64,000 nucleotides of DNA, taken from assembly GCA_009760855.2 (NCBI GenBank), contig WPIO01000100.1:1351001-1415000 (forward strand). The letters are read 5' to 3'. The first letter of the stretch is position 1; each line of letters opens with the position of its first letter. A program made the translations under genes and the position numbers. Shown here in pieces: positions 44,764 to 55,620 of the stretch. Source of the stretch: Cristatella mucedo. Taxonomy: Eukaryota; Bryozoa; Phylactolaemata; Cristatellidae. The notes under the pieces are model-generated. The model was given only the letters and a program-made list of their open reading frames with translations. It was not told the origin of the DNA and ran no database searches.

Positions 44764-45100
44764 AATAATAATACATTTGATATAGAACCATAAGATAACC
44801 CAATCTCTTTCTATGCACTTTCCATTTGCTGCAAAAGAAGCACGATCCAATGGTCATTGGCTGCATGGTCAATAAACAACAGCAATAACATGGTTAGGGG
44901 TGACATGCACAGGGTCAGCATGCAAGTGTGGTTAGTAACAGCATGCACAGTGTCAGCATGCAAAAGCACATGAAGGATAAATCGCAGGGATGCACTAAAT
45001 GCTGTCCTAAATAGGTGTGTTTTCAAGTTCTTTTAAATGTGGTCAAGTCAGGAGATGTCGTGACGCAAGTCGGGACTTAGCTCAAGGCTTTGGGAGCATA
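44764..45100 (-). mobile_element. LINE-A 3' end (outer layer of a triple nest)
   Basis: AAT tail, terminus and 3' UTR, ending at aaggctttgggagcata. The match resumes at 47281 (tgaacaacaggcatggtctc), so LINE-B with its hAT interrupts this copy. Confidence 0.87.
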
Positions 45101-47280
45101 ATGTAAGTAATGTAATGTATCTCCGTCTGTAACTCCACAAAGTCATAAAGACCATGTGGGTGTTACGCAGGAGATTTTTGTGTAGCGCACTCACAGCCTA
45201 AGCGGCTATCGGTACGCATTCGGTAGCCAACAGACTTCGTCTCACGCAACAAAGAGAAAGTGGGAAGCATAGCAGAGTCAGGAGAGCAATTGAGGTAGTG
45301 AGTAGCATGGAAGCATCAGCTCAGGACCGCTGAAAAGGATGTGCCATAGTCGGCAGTAGGAGAGTAGTTGTCGTTTCGTAAGAATTGTGGAAGCGAGTTC
45401 CACAGTCTAGGACAGGGGTGTCAAACACGTGGCCCGCAGGCCACAACCCGGCCCACCGAGGTCTTCTATGCGACCCGCAACGTTATCCCAAAAACATTTG
45501 TCACTCCATGTTTTTCGTTAATTTTTAATCATTACAAACGGCGATATAAGGCGCTGTGATGTACTTCACGCGCGCGTGAAGCGTGCAGGTGTCCGAATGG
45601 CTATTTTCGCGTGAAGGTAAAAAAAACTATTTATTTTGCTAGCCTTCATGTGAACATTTTGGCGTGAAGGGGTAATATATTTGTGCTACAGCGGTGCCAT
45701 TACGATCACATGTATAATGCTTCCGCAAGCAGAATTAACTGTTTCACACTGTGGATAGAAAAAAAGAGCCGTTTCTCAGCTGCTGCTGCACGAACTGGAA
45801 TCAGTCAGGTAGGTTTTTCAAAAAACGCGTATTGCTCAACTTACTTACTAATACTAAGATATTGCTGTGATAAAATATAAATTAATCAATTCGTAACTGA
45901 TCTGTTTTTTTTATTTCACAGAGAAAAATACGGCGAATTTGAATACTAGCAAAAAACGAAAAATTGACGCAGAAGGAAGACTTTTCAAAGCATCTTTGAC
46001 TGTAGACTATTTTGTAATGGAACGCTTCGGTAGGATAATGTGCCTAATATGCCAAGAAACAATTGCCGTTGCAAAGGAGTGCAATGCTAAGCGACATTTT
46101 TCAACAAACTCAGACTCGATCCGTTCTCACAGGTGAACATTTATCAGGAATCCTTAGAATTGCCACATTCACTGTTGAAGCAGATGTCGACTTTTTATGC
46201 AATCAGAAACAATGCCAAATATCTCATTGATGCCTGCAGTGCAGAAGACATTGAATACCTGTGGCATTAAATTAATCCGAAGACATTAATATTATGTGAG
46301 TCCTTGTCATGTAATTTTGTAAGTTTTATAAGTTTCTGCCTTCATGTTATTAAAATAAAAATCCAAAAGTAAAAGATTGGCCATAATATCTATCGAATTA
46401 TTTTCCAAGACACATGATTAAATTTTTATTATTTTTTATTTTTAATTATAATGATGCTAAGAAATACTGTTGTATTGTGGTTTATTTATTAAGTATAATA
46501 GTAATAGTCATACTAAATTACGATCTTATTTTCTGATGCGGTCAACTACGCCAATTTACATGTGGCCCCCCCCCCCCGACCTTTTAAATTTTTGAAATGT
46601 GGCCCCCCAACGCCAAAAGGTTGGACACCCCTGGTCTAGGACCTGCAGAGCTAAAGCTTCTGTCGCAAAGGGTCTTAAGCGGAGGAATGGAACAGCAAAT
46701 TTATTGTCCACACAGGACCTCATGGCACGAACAGGCTGAAACTGATGTAGCAGTTCAGCTAGGTACGAAGGAGCCAAGCCGTGGCGGGCCTTGTGGGTCA
46801 GCGTAAGAACTTTGCTCTGTATCCTTTGCTCAACCGGCAACCATCCTAGCTCCTTCAGCAAAGGAGACACGTGCTCAAACCGCTGGGACTTGAAGACCAG
46901 CCTTGCAGCCATATTCGTAGTCCGCTGTAGTGGCATAATAGCTTTCTTTGGTAGCCCAGCCAAAAGGGAATTACAATAATCAAGCCGAGACAGAACTGAA
47001 GAGCTAGTTAAATTCTTTGCAAGCCACTGTGGGAGACAGCTCCTAATCTTGGACAGGGATCGGATGTGATGGCTAGCTGTAGAGGCAGTCTTCTGAATGA
47101 AGCTTTTGAAATTGAGGCAGCTGTCGAACACGACACCTAAATTTCGAGCACGTGGTGATGGCCGCACAACAGCATCACCTATTAGAACGGCAAAGTCTTT
47201 TAATCCAGCCACACGCTTAGGGTGTCCTATGAGCAGCAGTTTGGTTTTATCATCATTTAATTTCAGGAAGTTTTCCGACA
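45101..47280 (-). mobile_element. LINE-B, carrying an hAT insertion
   Basis: The 3' end starts at 45101 (atgtaagtaatgtaatgtat tail, then ctccgtctgtaactccacaa). Beyond the hAT, the minus frame of 46640-47280 gives the post-RT domain of an L2/CR1-type LINE (ENFLKLNDDKTKLLLIGHP, ARNLGVVFDSCLNFKSFIQ, LGWLPVEQRIQSKVLTLTHK). It is related to LINE-A but clearly a different family. It is 5'-truncated. Confidence 0.87.
45413..46633. mobile_element. hAT transposon, internally deleted, 8-bp TSD
   Basis: The element is bounded by caggggtgtcaaacacgtgg on the left and, reversed, caggggtgtccaaccttttg on the right. Both ends are flanked by the 8-base duplication gtctagga (45405-45412 and 46634-46641), the hAT hallmark. 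Inside, 45939-46136 on the plus strand encodes a BED-like N-terminus (KKRKIDAEGRLFKASLT, MCLICQETIAVAKECNAKRHF) like the hAT transposases related to GTF2IRD2/ZBED5. The rest of the transposase is missing. It is inserted in LINE-B. Confidence 0.92.
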
Positions 47281-47742
47281 TATGAACAACAGGCATGGTC
47301 TCCAAAGAATATGAGGTTCGTACGAGCTGTAGGTCAAACATTTAGATTCCGAAAAGCAGGCGGTACGATGCTTAGCCTGATAGGGAAGTGGATCTAATAG
47401 GTAGGCTGGAGCCAAAGAATGAAAGGACCTAAAATTGAGTGACAAAACCTTGAAGTCGATGTTTTGATTGATTGGTAGCCAGTGCAGGTCGGCGAGACGT
47501 GGTACGATGTGGCAACCGTGACGCTCACGATAGACAAGGCTAGCTGCAGAGTTGTGCACCAGCTGTAAGTGCCTGATTGCACAGGTCGGTAGACCAGCAA
47601 GCAGTGAGTTACAGAAGTCAGGACAGATGTCACAAATGCATGAACCAACTTAGATGTGGTATTCATGTCTAAACAAGCCCGACTTTTAGCAATGTTATGT
47701 AACTGAAAGTAGGCAGACTTGATTGTGGAGCTGATGTGGTCG
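47281..47742 (-). mobile_element. LINE-A, continuation after the LINE-B insertion
   Basis: It resumes at tgaacaacaggcatggtctc and runs through the antisense C-terminal domain (HIVPRLADLHWLPINQN in the frame 47263-47559) to gattgtggagctgatgtggt. Confidence 0.87.
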
Positions 47743-48185
47743 ATTGCCGAGCACAATCTAGGCTTTCACTTCTATACAGATAACACTCAGTGGTACCTTT
47801 GCTTTGATTCTTACCAGCCCTCCAGCACGTCGAATTCTCTCAACTGCCTTGCTCGTGTAATAATGACATCCGCGCATGGATGGCAGCAAAATTTCTTAAA
47901 TTGAATAATGATAAAAGCTAACTTACTAGTTATGGGAAAACCAAGTATGATTCGGAGATTGGAAAGGCTAACACTCAAAATCGGCTCCGCCAGTATATCT
48001 CCTGTTGAATCTGCACACAATCTAGCTGTCCTGTTCCATAGTGACCTCTCATTAGAAGACGTGCTTGAGCACTGCTGTTGCTCGTAAGTGCCTTCCAACT
48101 GTTTCTATGCAGCAAATTCTGCAAAGTGACTAGAAAGAGATTCAGTTCTCAGAGGGTGCTATACAAATGTATTGTTATTATTAGT
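47743..48185 (+). mobile_element. LINE-A, second copy facing the first
   Basis: Starts at attgccgagcacaatctagg (ADDT region) and continues to cattagaag at about 48058. It then jumps by an internal deletion to the 3' terminus (gtgactagaaagagattcag, (ATT)n near 48175). Confidence 0.85.
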
Positions 48186-48239
48186 AGTAGCTAGTCTGTA
48201 ACGACCTAGGTCGTGTGCTCGAGCCAAGGCCGTGGGCAC

Positions 48240-48925
48240 GTGTGTGTATCTCCGTGTGTAACTTCACAAAGCCACAAAGACTATGTAGGTGTTACGCATG
48301 AGAGTTTTGTATTGCACACTCACAGCCTAAGCAGCTTTCGGTAGCCGACAGACTTCGTCTCACGCAACAAACAGAAATTGGGAACCATGGCAGCGTCAGA
48401 AAAGCAGTTGCGGTTGTGAATAATATGGAAGCATCAGCTCAGGACTGCTGGAAAGGACGTGCCATAGTCAGCAGCAGGAGAGTAGTTGTCGTTGCGTAAG
48501 AATCGTGGAAGCGAGTTTCACTGTCTTGGACTTGCAGAGCAAAAGCTTTGTCGCCAATGGTCTTTAAGCGGAGGAATGGAACAGCTAATTTATTTTGGAT
48601 ACAGGACATGAGGGCACGAGGAGGTTGAAGCTGGTGCAGCAGTTCAGCTAGGTATGGAGGAGTCAAGCCATGGCGGACCTTGTGGGTCAGCGAAAGGACT
48701 TGGCTCTGTGTCCGTCGATGAACCTGCAGCCATCCTTGTCCTTTTAGCAAATAGACACATGGTCAAATCTCTGGGATTTGCAAACTAGCCTTGCAGCCAT
48801 ATTCATAGCACGCTGTAGTGGCCTAGTGGCTTTTTTAGGTAGCCCTGCAAAAAGGTAATTACAATAATCAAGCCGAGGCAGAACTAAGGTGCTAGTTAAT
48901 TTTTTATGCAGCGCACCGTGGAAGA
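48240..48925 (-). mobile_element. LINE-B 3' half
   Basis: tgtatctccgtgtgtaactt, ctcacagcctaagcagcttt, then antisense C-terminal domain (GWLQVHRRTQSQVLSLTHK frame 48439-48750; LPRLDYCNYLFAGLPKKA frame 48744-48962). Confidence 0.88.
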
Positions 48926-49494
48926 CAGTTCCTGTGAGCCCGGCAGCACATATAAAGCGCATGGACAGAGGGATAATATATATATATATTTATATAATAT
49001 CGTCGTCGCGGAACTAGTGCCCAACTGTCCCTTCGGGAGATATGGGAGAGTTCGCTCACATTGTCTTCTTAAGTTCGGGAGGCTTAGCTGTTCCTTGAGT
49101 CTACTAGGCGAATATTGATGGGCTTAAAATGACCTCGAGGGTCGGATCAGCCCGGCAAGAACCTTAAGAATGTGCCATACGGTGCGTCACGATGCGTCGG
49201 ATCGGCTCAGCGCCTCCCTGCCACGCCAGCTTGGGAAGGCAAGCCAGGCAGAGTGGTACGGCGATTTCAGCGATACCACAATCAGCGATACTGCGATACT
49301 GCAATCGATCCTTCCTGCCAAAACTACAGCTGCGAGAAGGCGTAGAGCCTATAGACCCTTTCTCCAGGCGCCTACCTCAAATTAATTACTGCGGCCTTTT
49401 CTTCAGGTTCGCTGAGTATTCTGGTTGTGCCTCGAAGCTGCTATTGCCATTTACCTCAACACAGCCTCTCTTTTTTAATTAAAGGCATAAATCA
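48926..49494. other. Nothing recognised
   Basis: Short TA-rich piece at 48980-49000. Otherwise no feature was recognised. Confidence 0.4.
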
Positions 49495-49802
<308 letters not shown>

Positions 49803-50362
49803 ACGAGAGGTCCCTAGCGAGGACAGAAAACCTCTCGGAAGGCTCCGTGCAGCCAGTGAAGCCGGAAGTTAAACACGGGAGGCCGTTGACGTGTGCTTTA
49901 TTTATGTAAAAACTTCATAGGAATGATTATGACCTCGCGGAGGCTCGGCCTTGAAGCGCTGGCAGCAACAGGTGCCCGGCGACTCCCACGATGTCGATAG
50001 AAGCTTGGCTGCTTCTGCGGTTGTCGCTGACACCGCTGTTCACCATTGGCTCACCAGAGAGGATTAGTAAGGACAGGCTCCAGCTAAGTTCTACGGTCCA
50101 TTGCAAAGCACGCGCGCGTCACTCTCGGCCACAGACGCGCGCAGAAGCAACCGCCAAATAGTCGCGTCAACGACGATGTACACATTTTGGCTTGTACACG
50201 CATCCTTGGGCTGCACACGACTGCACCTCGGAGCAGCCAAGCGGTATTGTGGCCGCACGAAGACATTTGCCTGCCGGTCAGCAGGTTAGCTGGCAATTTA
50301 CTGCCATCTTCTACTCGGACGTTGACAGTCGTAACAACTGGCAACAACAGCCGTGCCTGTTG
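49803..50362 (-). other. Probable 3' UTR of the Ig-domain gene
   Basis: On the minus strand this follows the stop codon at 50363-50365. It holds an AATAAA signal at 49897-49902. No splice sites are needed to reach it. Open frames on the plus strand here are not supported. Confidence 0.5.
49897..49902 (-). terminator. Polyadenylation signal AATAAA
   Basis: The plus strand TTTATT reads AATAAA in the Ig-gene direction, about 460 bases past the stop codon, in the context cataaataaagcac. Confidence 0.5.
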
Positions 50363-50472
50363 TTACCAACGTGTCGCCGAGGCAACGAGCGACAAGAGCA
50401 GTACGGCCACGGAGGATGCGGAAGCGACGGTCGCACCGCCAGTAATCGTGAACTGGGAAGATCGACCCTTGC
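50363..50472 (-). CDS. Ig-gene terminal exon, hydrophobic C-terminus and stop
   Basis: The reverse strand reads acceptor (accatttgcag), two bases completing a Ser codon, then KGRSSQFTITGGATVASASS, then VAVLLLSLVASATRW and TAA. Small residues (GGATVASASS) followed by about 14 hydrophobic residues and only a three-residue end (TRW... stop) are the layout of a GPI-anchor signal, with no cytoplasmic tail. The 110 bases equal 2 + 35 codons + stop, in phase with the exon at 50942. A plain transmembrane end is the alternative. An acceptor 30 bases later (cttcccag) would give the wrong frame. Confidence 0.78.
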
Positions 50473-50587
50473 CTGCAAATGGTGCATGCCGCAGATTCGC
50501 TATCACTAGTCGCGGCCGAAGCCTTGCCCATTGCAGCTCGTTCGAAAGGCAAGCGCTAGTGCTTCGACGAGCGTGAGGAGACTATTC

Positions 50588-50627
50588 GTGAGAGAGCGAG
50601 AGAGAGAGAGGGGGGAGAGAGAGAGAG

Positions 50628-50682
<55 letters not shown>

Positions 50683-50865
50683 AGCGAGAGAGCGATGGCT
50701 AGAGAGAGGGGGAGCGAGAGAGCGATGGCGAGAAAGAGAGTGCGAGAGAGGGGGGGAGCGAGAGAGCAATGGCGAGAGAGCAATGGCGAGAGAGCGATGG
50801 AGAGAGAGAGAGCGATGGAGAGAGAGCGAGACAGCGATAGCGAAAGAACGAGAGCGAGAGCGAGC

Positions 50866-50922
<57 letters not shown>

Positions 50923-50931
50923 AAACGGAGC
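50588..50931. repeat. (GA)n tract close to a splice donor
   Basis: GA repeat with GCGA and GGGA variants. In the Ig-gene transcript it is a CU-rich run that begins about ten bases after the donor at 50941 and fills most of the intron. Confidence 0.95.
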
Positions 50932-50941
50932 CGATACTTAC

Positions 50942-51068
50942 TTAGGACGCTGAGCGTGAACGTGGAGCTTGTTAGAACTTGGTCCTCCTCCAGCAGGCTG
51001 ACATTGTATTCGGGGTACATTGCAACGTCCGAGGTAACCCGGTTGATGTGGAGTGAGTGCTTTCCGCC
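50942..51068 (-). CDS. Ig-gene exon, second half of Ig3
   Basis: The reverse strand reads acceptor (ggttcttcag), then GGKHSLHINRVTSDVAMYPE, YNVSLLEEDQVLTSSTFTL, SVL and one base, then donor gtaagt. HSLHINRVTSDVAMY is the strand-E to strand-F pattern of an Ig domain (Leu-x-Ile, Asp-x-Ala-x-Tyr), and TFTLSVL is the last strand. At the place of the usual Cys after Tyr-x the residue is Glu, so the canonical disulfide of Ig3 is missing. An N-glycosylation site (NVS) is present. Phase 0 in, phase 1 out. Confidence 0.85.
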
Positions 51069-52884
51069 CTGAAGAACCAGGAATGACCCATGCCTCTTAT
51101 AAGCGAGTCAGAATTCGCACGACAACGAGTCCGGCGCGTGCGACCAGTGATAACTCGTGGACAAAGCGAACTGCCCTCAAAGCAGCAAAAAAAGCACAAA
51201 CAAGTCATTCTTGGCCGTCTGGCGACATTCAATCAAACTCTATCGACACTACATCAAAGGAAAGGCCACGGTTGCCAATGGATGGAAACCATTGTGGATT
51301 GAAACCGTTGCGGATTGAGACCGTTTCGGATTGAAACCATTTTGATGAGACATATGTGTGCTGCTCACAGCTAGTACGTACGGCGGCACTGTCAGTGGTC
51401 CAGATACAACTAATCTTCAATCACTAGCGCAGAAAGGTCGAGAAAAGAGAAAGAAAAAAGAAAGCAGAGAAATGGGGTCGAGATGGATGCATGCTGGCAC
51501 GCCAGCGACTGGCCTGCTGCTGCCGAGCTCGGACATCCTGCTCGGCGGAGGCGAATTCTTTCGATACTCATCCATCTGAAGCCACGCGAACGCCATCTTG
51601 CCACGCGAAGTCACTCGGCGCCCACTCTCCGAGCGCCCATGGGGTAACATTGTTGACCGCGAAAACTCGCATCAAAATTAATGTCGGGACGGACTGACTC
51701 TCTTGCTGCTTCGCCAGCAGTGGGAGGTCACGAAAGCTCAGGGAAATGCTGGCTGGCGCTTCTCGAGAATTCGACAATACAGCCGCCAAAGGCATTTGCA
51801 CGATGTGGAAAAGTCTGAGTGGATGCAACAGTGCCCAAACGTGTATTCAACATTTTGGCAGTGCACTACTCTATGCATTCATCGAGGGGATCTTATTTTT
51901 GCAAGGATTACCGTCAGCACCCAAGCCTATTGACTGAAGCTCACGGTACTGAACGGGCGAAGAGTAAACGGCCATTCTCAAGGGGAGACCAAACCCGCAT
52001 ACACATACCTATCATCCAAGTGTGGCCAGAGGGATTATACCGTTCGTTATGCCTCATCTAGTGCATTATTATTCCAGGTAGTGCATTGTTAATTTCAAGC
52101 CAGGTATGCACCACCTCGAAATTGACAGATGCAGATATCACCTACAGAATTTAGTTATGGTGACCAATATATCCGGAAATTGTGTATACAATTCATAGAA
52201 TTTATTTCGCCGTTTTTAATGCAAAAAATACACTCTAAACAAAAGAAGCCTGTAGCGTATCGAAGGAATGATGTGTGTATAATGATATACTGCATAGCCT
52301 GCATACAGTAGAGATATATGACTGAGTATATTACAAGCAAATTCTAGGGCAATTACGCTTGTATTTAAGCTGTATGTACAATGCAGATGCGTACCTGTAT
52401 ATGTGCACATATACATACATCAGGAAAAAATTTTCGAATTTCGGTGTGTATATACCTACACTAGCAGCTATAAGTTCGATCGCAACAACCACTTGTATGG
52501 CCCCCTAGGCGACTACTGCTGGAGGTAGTTTTGAAATCTGCCATGTGGGTCTAAACGAGTGAAATCGATGCCAGCATAAAACACAACAGCCCAACGCACG
52601 ATGTATTTAGCATGGCAGCCAAGCACGAGGGTTAAAAGTACTACAGCTACTACACTGTGACCCCATTCCTGATTAGCGATCACTTTGGTTGTATGAGCTG
52701 GCTTGGACCCGACGAGTGGTTTTATAATTACATCAGATGGTACGGAATGCTAAATCCTTTGCCACTTGTCTCATAATTCGGCCGGTGATCATACGCTACT
52801 GTCTATAGGTGCTGGCCGGACGGTGTAACTAATTCCAGAGGTGTTCAATCGGGTCACGTTCCTGTTGGCCGACACTGTCACTCA
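51069..52884. other. Ig-gene intron, nothing recognised
   Basis: No repeat family or further exon pair was identified. Open frames (for example 51703-51937 plus) have no signature. AT-rich from 52100. Confidence 0.4.
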
Positions 52885-53165
52885 TTCCCTTCCACAATTC
52901 TTACGCAAAGACAACTACTCTCCTGCTGCCGACTATGGCTCATCCTTTTCAGCGGTTCTGAGCTGCTACTTCCATGCTACTCACTACCTCAATTGCTCTC
53001 CTGACTCTGCTGTGCTTCCCGCTTTCTCTTTGTTGCGTGAGACGAAGTCTGTTGGCTACCGAATGCTCACCAAAAGCAGCTTAGGCTGTGAGTGCGCTAT
53101 ACAAAACACCCACATAGTCTTTATGGCTTTGAGGAGTTACAGACGGAGATACATACATAACAACA
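52885..53165 (+). mobile_element. LINE-B 3' end
   Basis: cttccacaattcttacgcaa, gctgccgactatggctcatc, ggctgtgagtgcgctataca, then acagacggagatacatacat as tail. Confidence 0.88.
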
Positions 53166-53856
53166 TGAACAAAGTTCGTGCGAATTTCCACGAACTTGAG
53201 CAGCCTGTTGCCTTGGGGAATGCAAATGCTCCTAGCACAAGATGCTTGGGATGGCGAGGGTGGCGAGGGTGGCTTTTCTCCTGCTTCGAATCCGTCCTGC
53301 TTCGAACGTATGATCGACGTTTGCGTGACATAAACGGGGAACTCACTTACTTTCTTTGGTAAAGAATACTCGCCTCCCAATCTTTGGTCGCTTAGTGTCT
53401 GTGCTGGCACTAATACACAACACACAATACAAATGAGGCTGTTGAATCATTAAACAGCTCGAGTGTTTTGGCGTGGACTAAAGCTGGTGCAAAACGGGCC
53501 TTCAGGCGCTCTGCTTTCGGGAGCCGACGGTTCCTCCGGTTAGGAGCCCGAGGGCATCCAGACGCTGGCCGATTCTTCGTCATCCCCTTGCACTACCATA
53601 CCTTTTATGAATGTTACATCGGACAACATTCTCACTTATCTTCAGTTTCCGAGCGATCTATCGGTTGCTGACGATCCCAAGATAGCAAGACCCGTTCAAA
53701 ATAATCGTTGGGAAGCCTCCCTGTGCCACAGCTGCGTCTACTGCATGCACGCTTCGATACGGCCTGCCGGATGTGGCCATGGTGGCAGTATGCCCAACTT
53801 CGCCAGAGTGCTATCGCCTAAAGAATATGCCGCACATATTACACAATTAGACAAAC
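53166..53856. other. Ig-gene intron, mostly unrecognised
   Basis: A SINE-B end scrap (acaaatgaggctgttgaatc) lies at 53431-53450. The plus frame 53607-53960 has no family signature. Confidence 0.4.
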
Positions 53857-54670
53857 ATATGAGCCCGATGGCGGTAACCCAAGTCACCATGGCAACCCGG
53901 GTGCGAACGGACTGCGATAATTACCTGAATATTGGTCCAAATTATATGCAAATAAGCTAGACATGTCGGGCTCGTCAAGTTCTATTCGTCAGCAAACAGA
54001 CAGCGATTTTGAAAACGATTTGTATTTCGCAAGTGCAAAGCGGCTGACCAGATCCAGGGCAAGGTTCCGGGTCTCGGTCAAACAAAATTGAGTTTATTTT
54101 TTAGAGAAGTAGCTCAAGAGTGGTGGCTGATTTGGGAAAACCGCTGGTGCCTTCTTCGGCGCCCCACAGTGCCTATCTGCACGCCCCTTCAGCTCTGATG
54201 CTCTTTTTTTCTGCCACGAGTCCGAGCCGGATGCCTCCGCCAACGGTGAGCCAATATTGTCAGGATCTTCGTCCTCACTATCAGCGATACTACCCAAGCG
54301 AGCACTGGCACAGAGATTCCGGACCTCCTGCACAATCTTTTCAGACCTGCGGGCGGCAATGAAGCTCCCAGGAAATTTTTCCAAGAACTTGCACAAAGTT
54401 CTATTGCGTTGTTAAGAACATCACTGCTAACATCTTGCAAATCGTCATTATAGCCAGCCATAGCATGCATCCTTTCATTGAGGTCTTTCGCACATAGTTC
54501 TTCAGATTGCTTCGACATGATTCTGACGGTGCTGCTCCTGATACAGGTCAATGGCGTTTTTGACTTAGAAACGCCATATTTTTAGAGCAGCTATCCATAA
54601 AATAAATAGCTAAATGCGATTCCACTTGCGGAAATTTGGTAACCCGGGTTATCGCCATCGGGTTCACATG
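53857..54670. mobile_element. DNA transposon with 25-base TIRs and convergent frames
   Basis: The left end 53857-53881 (catatgagcccgatggcggt, aaccc) and the reversed right end 54646-54670 (catgtgaacccgatggcgat, aaccc) are 22/25 identical, all three differences being transitions. Inside are a short plus frame (53964-54092, MSGSSSSIRQQTDSDFEND) and a longer minus frame that ends almost against it at 54094. About 0.8 kb. No clear target duplication, so the superfamily is unknown. Confidence 0.65.
54094..54519 (-). pseudogene. Frame-shifted protein frame of the TIR element
   Basis: On the minus strand an ATG at 54519 opens MSKQSEELCAKDLNERMHAM, then AMAGYNDDLQDVSSDVLNNA and IELCASSWKNF. A one-base slip in a run of A near 54385 moves the frame to GSFIAARRSEKIVQEVRNLC, SIADSEDEDPDNIG, ending QPPLLSYFSKK and stop. 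About 140 residues in all, with an acidic middle and a C-terminal QxxLxxYF motif that looks like a PCNA-interacting (PIP) box. No known family was recognised. Confidence 0.55.
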
Positions 54671-54904
54671 CAAATTCAACACCGAGTTTTGGCCACATTA
54701 AAAGTATAAACAGGCATACAGATTCACTCTGCTAGCAGCTGTTTCTAGCCTTATTATCGTGTAGCACGCCGATGGGTGAGCTGAATAGTACCTCCCACCT
54801 AGCCATCGAAATCCGGAAATGCGAGCGGCCATCTCTAATGGAGTTATCCTATTGCTAAGAGTGCAAACACAAACACGCCTACTTTCGGTTTTAGTATTAA
54901 ATAT
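54671..54904. other. Ig-gene intron, nothing recognised
   Basis: No repeat family or exon signature was recognised. Confidence 0.4.
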
Positions 54905-55020
54905 AATACTAGCTGATTTAACAACCCTTTTATATAGCGGCAGAAGAGCCTTTAAGGCTATCACCACTGCTTGCTGTGGCGATAAAGAATCACCCACCAA
55001 AGGATTCGAACCCACGACCC
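54905..55020 (-). repeat. SINE-B, 5'-truncated
   Basis: atactagctgatttaacaac, ggctatcaccactgcttgct, aaaggattcgaacccacgac. It stops inside box B, 50 bases from the donor of the exon at 55071. Confidence 0.85.
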
Positions 55021-55070
55021 ACCAGCTTCCCCCTAACGCAGCATTCAGTAGACAAGCGATGGATGCAAAC

Positions 55071-55285
55071 CTGCATGTCATCCACTTTCGTGCGACCATG
55101 TTTTTCAACACTGCCGTCTACGACGACGTGAGTAGGATTCCCGTTTTCAAGAGCTGTAAAGCCATAGACGAAGCGAGACGTTGGGTGCCATTCGTAGTGT
55201 TGAGCCGTGCACGTGATCATCACGTTCAAGTCTGATAAATAGGCCGGTATGTCGCCCGACTGAATGCACGACACCTCCGGAAGGG
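55071..55285 (-). CDS. Ig-gene exon, first half of Ig3
   Basis: The reverse strand reads acceptor (tgccgttttag), two bases completing a Thr codon, then LPEVSCIQSGDIPAYLSDLN, VMITCTAQHYEWHPTSRFVY, GFTALENGNPTHVVVD, KHGRTKVDDMQ, then donor gtttgc. LNVMITCTA is the strand-B Cys of an Ig domain, and RFVYGFTALENG is the strand-C region with Tyr-Gly-Phe where Trp is usual. An additional Cys lies 19 residues before the strand-B Cys. The 215 bases equal 2 + 71 codons; phase 0 out. Confidence 0.85.
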
Positions 55286-55397
55286 CTAAAACGGCAGTTC
55301 ACCGCGTTCAAGGTCAACTTATACAATGGTAACCAGTCGTGTTCAAGGCTTGGCCAGTGCACCATTCATGGGCAACGGCGACAGTATTCGTCCTTAC

Positions 55398-55620
55398 TTT
55401 TAAGAGCGACCTGTAAAGATCCGCGTCCTAGTTCCCTCTTGTCGTCTGCCGCCAGTGCAATGCAGCTCAGCGGAGCAGCCGTCCTAGTTAAAGGTCTGAA
55501 TGTGGTGGATGACAGCGTAATGGTCTGGCGAACTGTCTTCATCCCAACAGTGGACCCCTCAAGCACCACTTGCCTATCCACGGTAAATTCTTGAAGATGA
55601 TCTGCACCATTGTAAATTGC
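55398..55620 (-). CDS. Ig-gene exon, second half of Ig2
   Basis: The reverse strand reads acceptor (tttctgatgaag), then AIYNGADHLQEFTVDRQVVL, EGSTVGMKTVRQTITLSSTT, FRPLTRTAAPLSCIALAADD, GRGSLQVALK and one base, then donor gtaagg. The IYNG of strand C follows Ala where the conserved Trp is expected, and LSCIALAADD is the strand-F Cys region. GSLQVAL is the last strand. 74 codons plus one base. Phase 0 in matches the exon at 58848 and phase 1 out matches the exon at 55285. An alternative donor inside (cag|gtcgct) fits the next exon less well. Confidence 0.83.
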
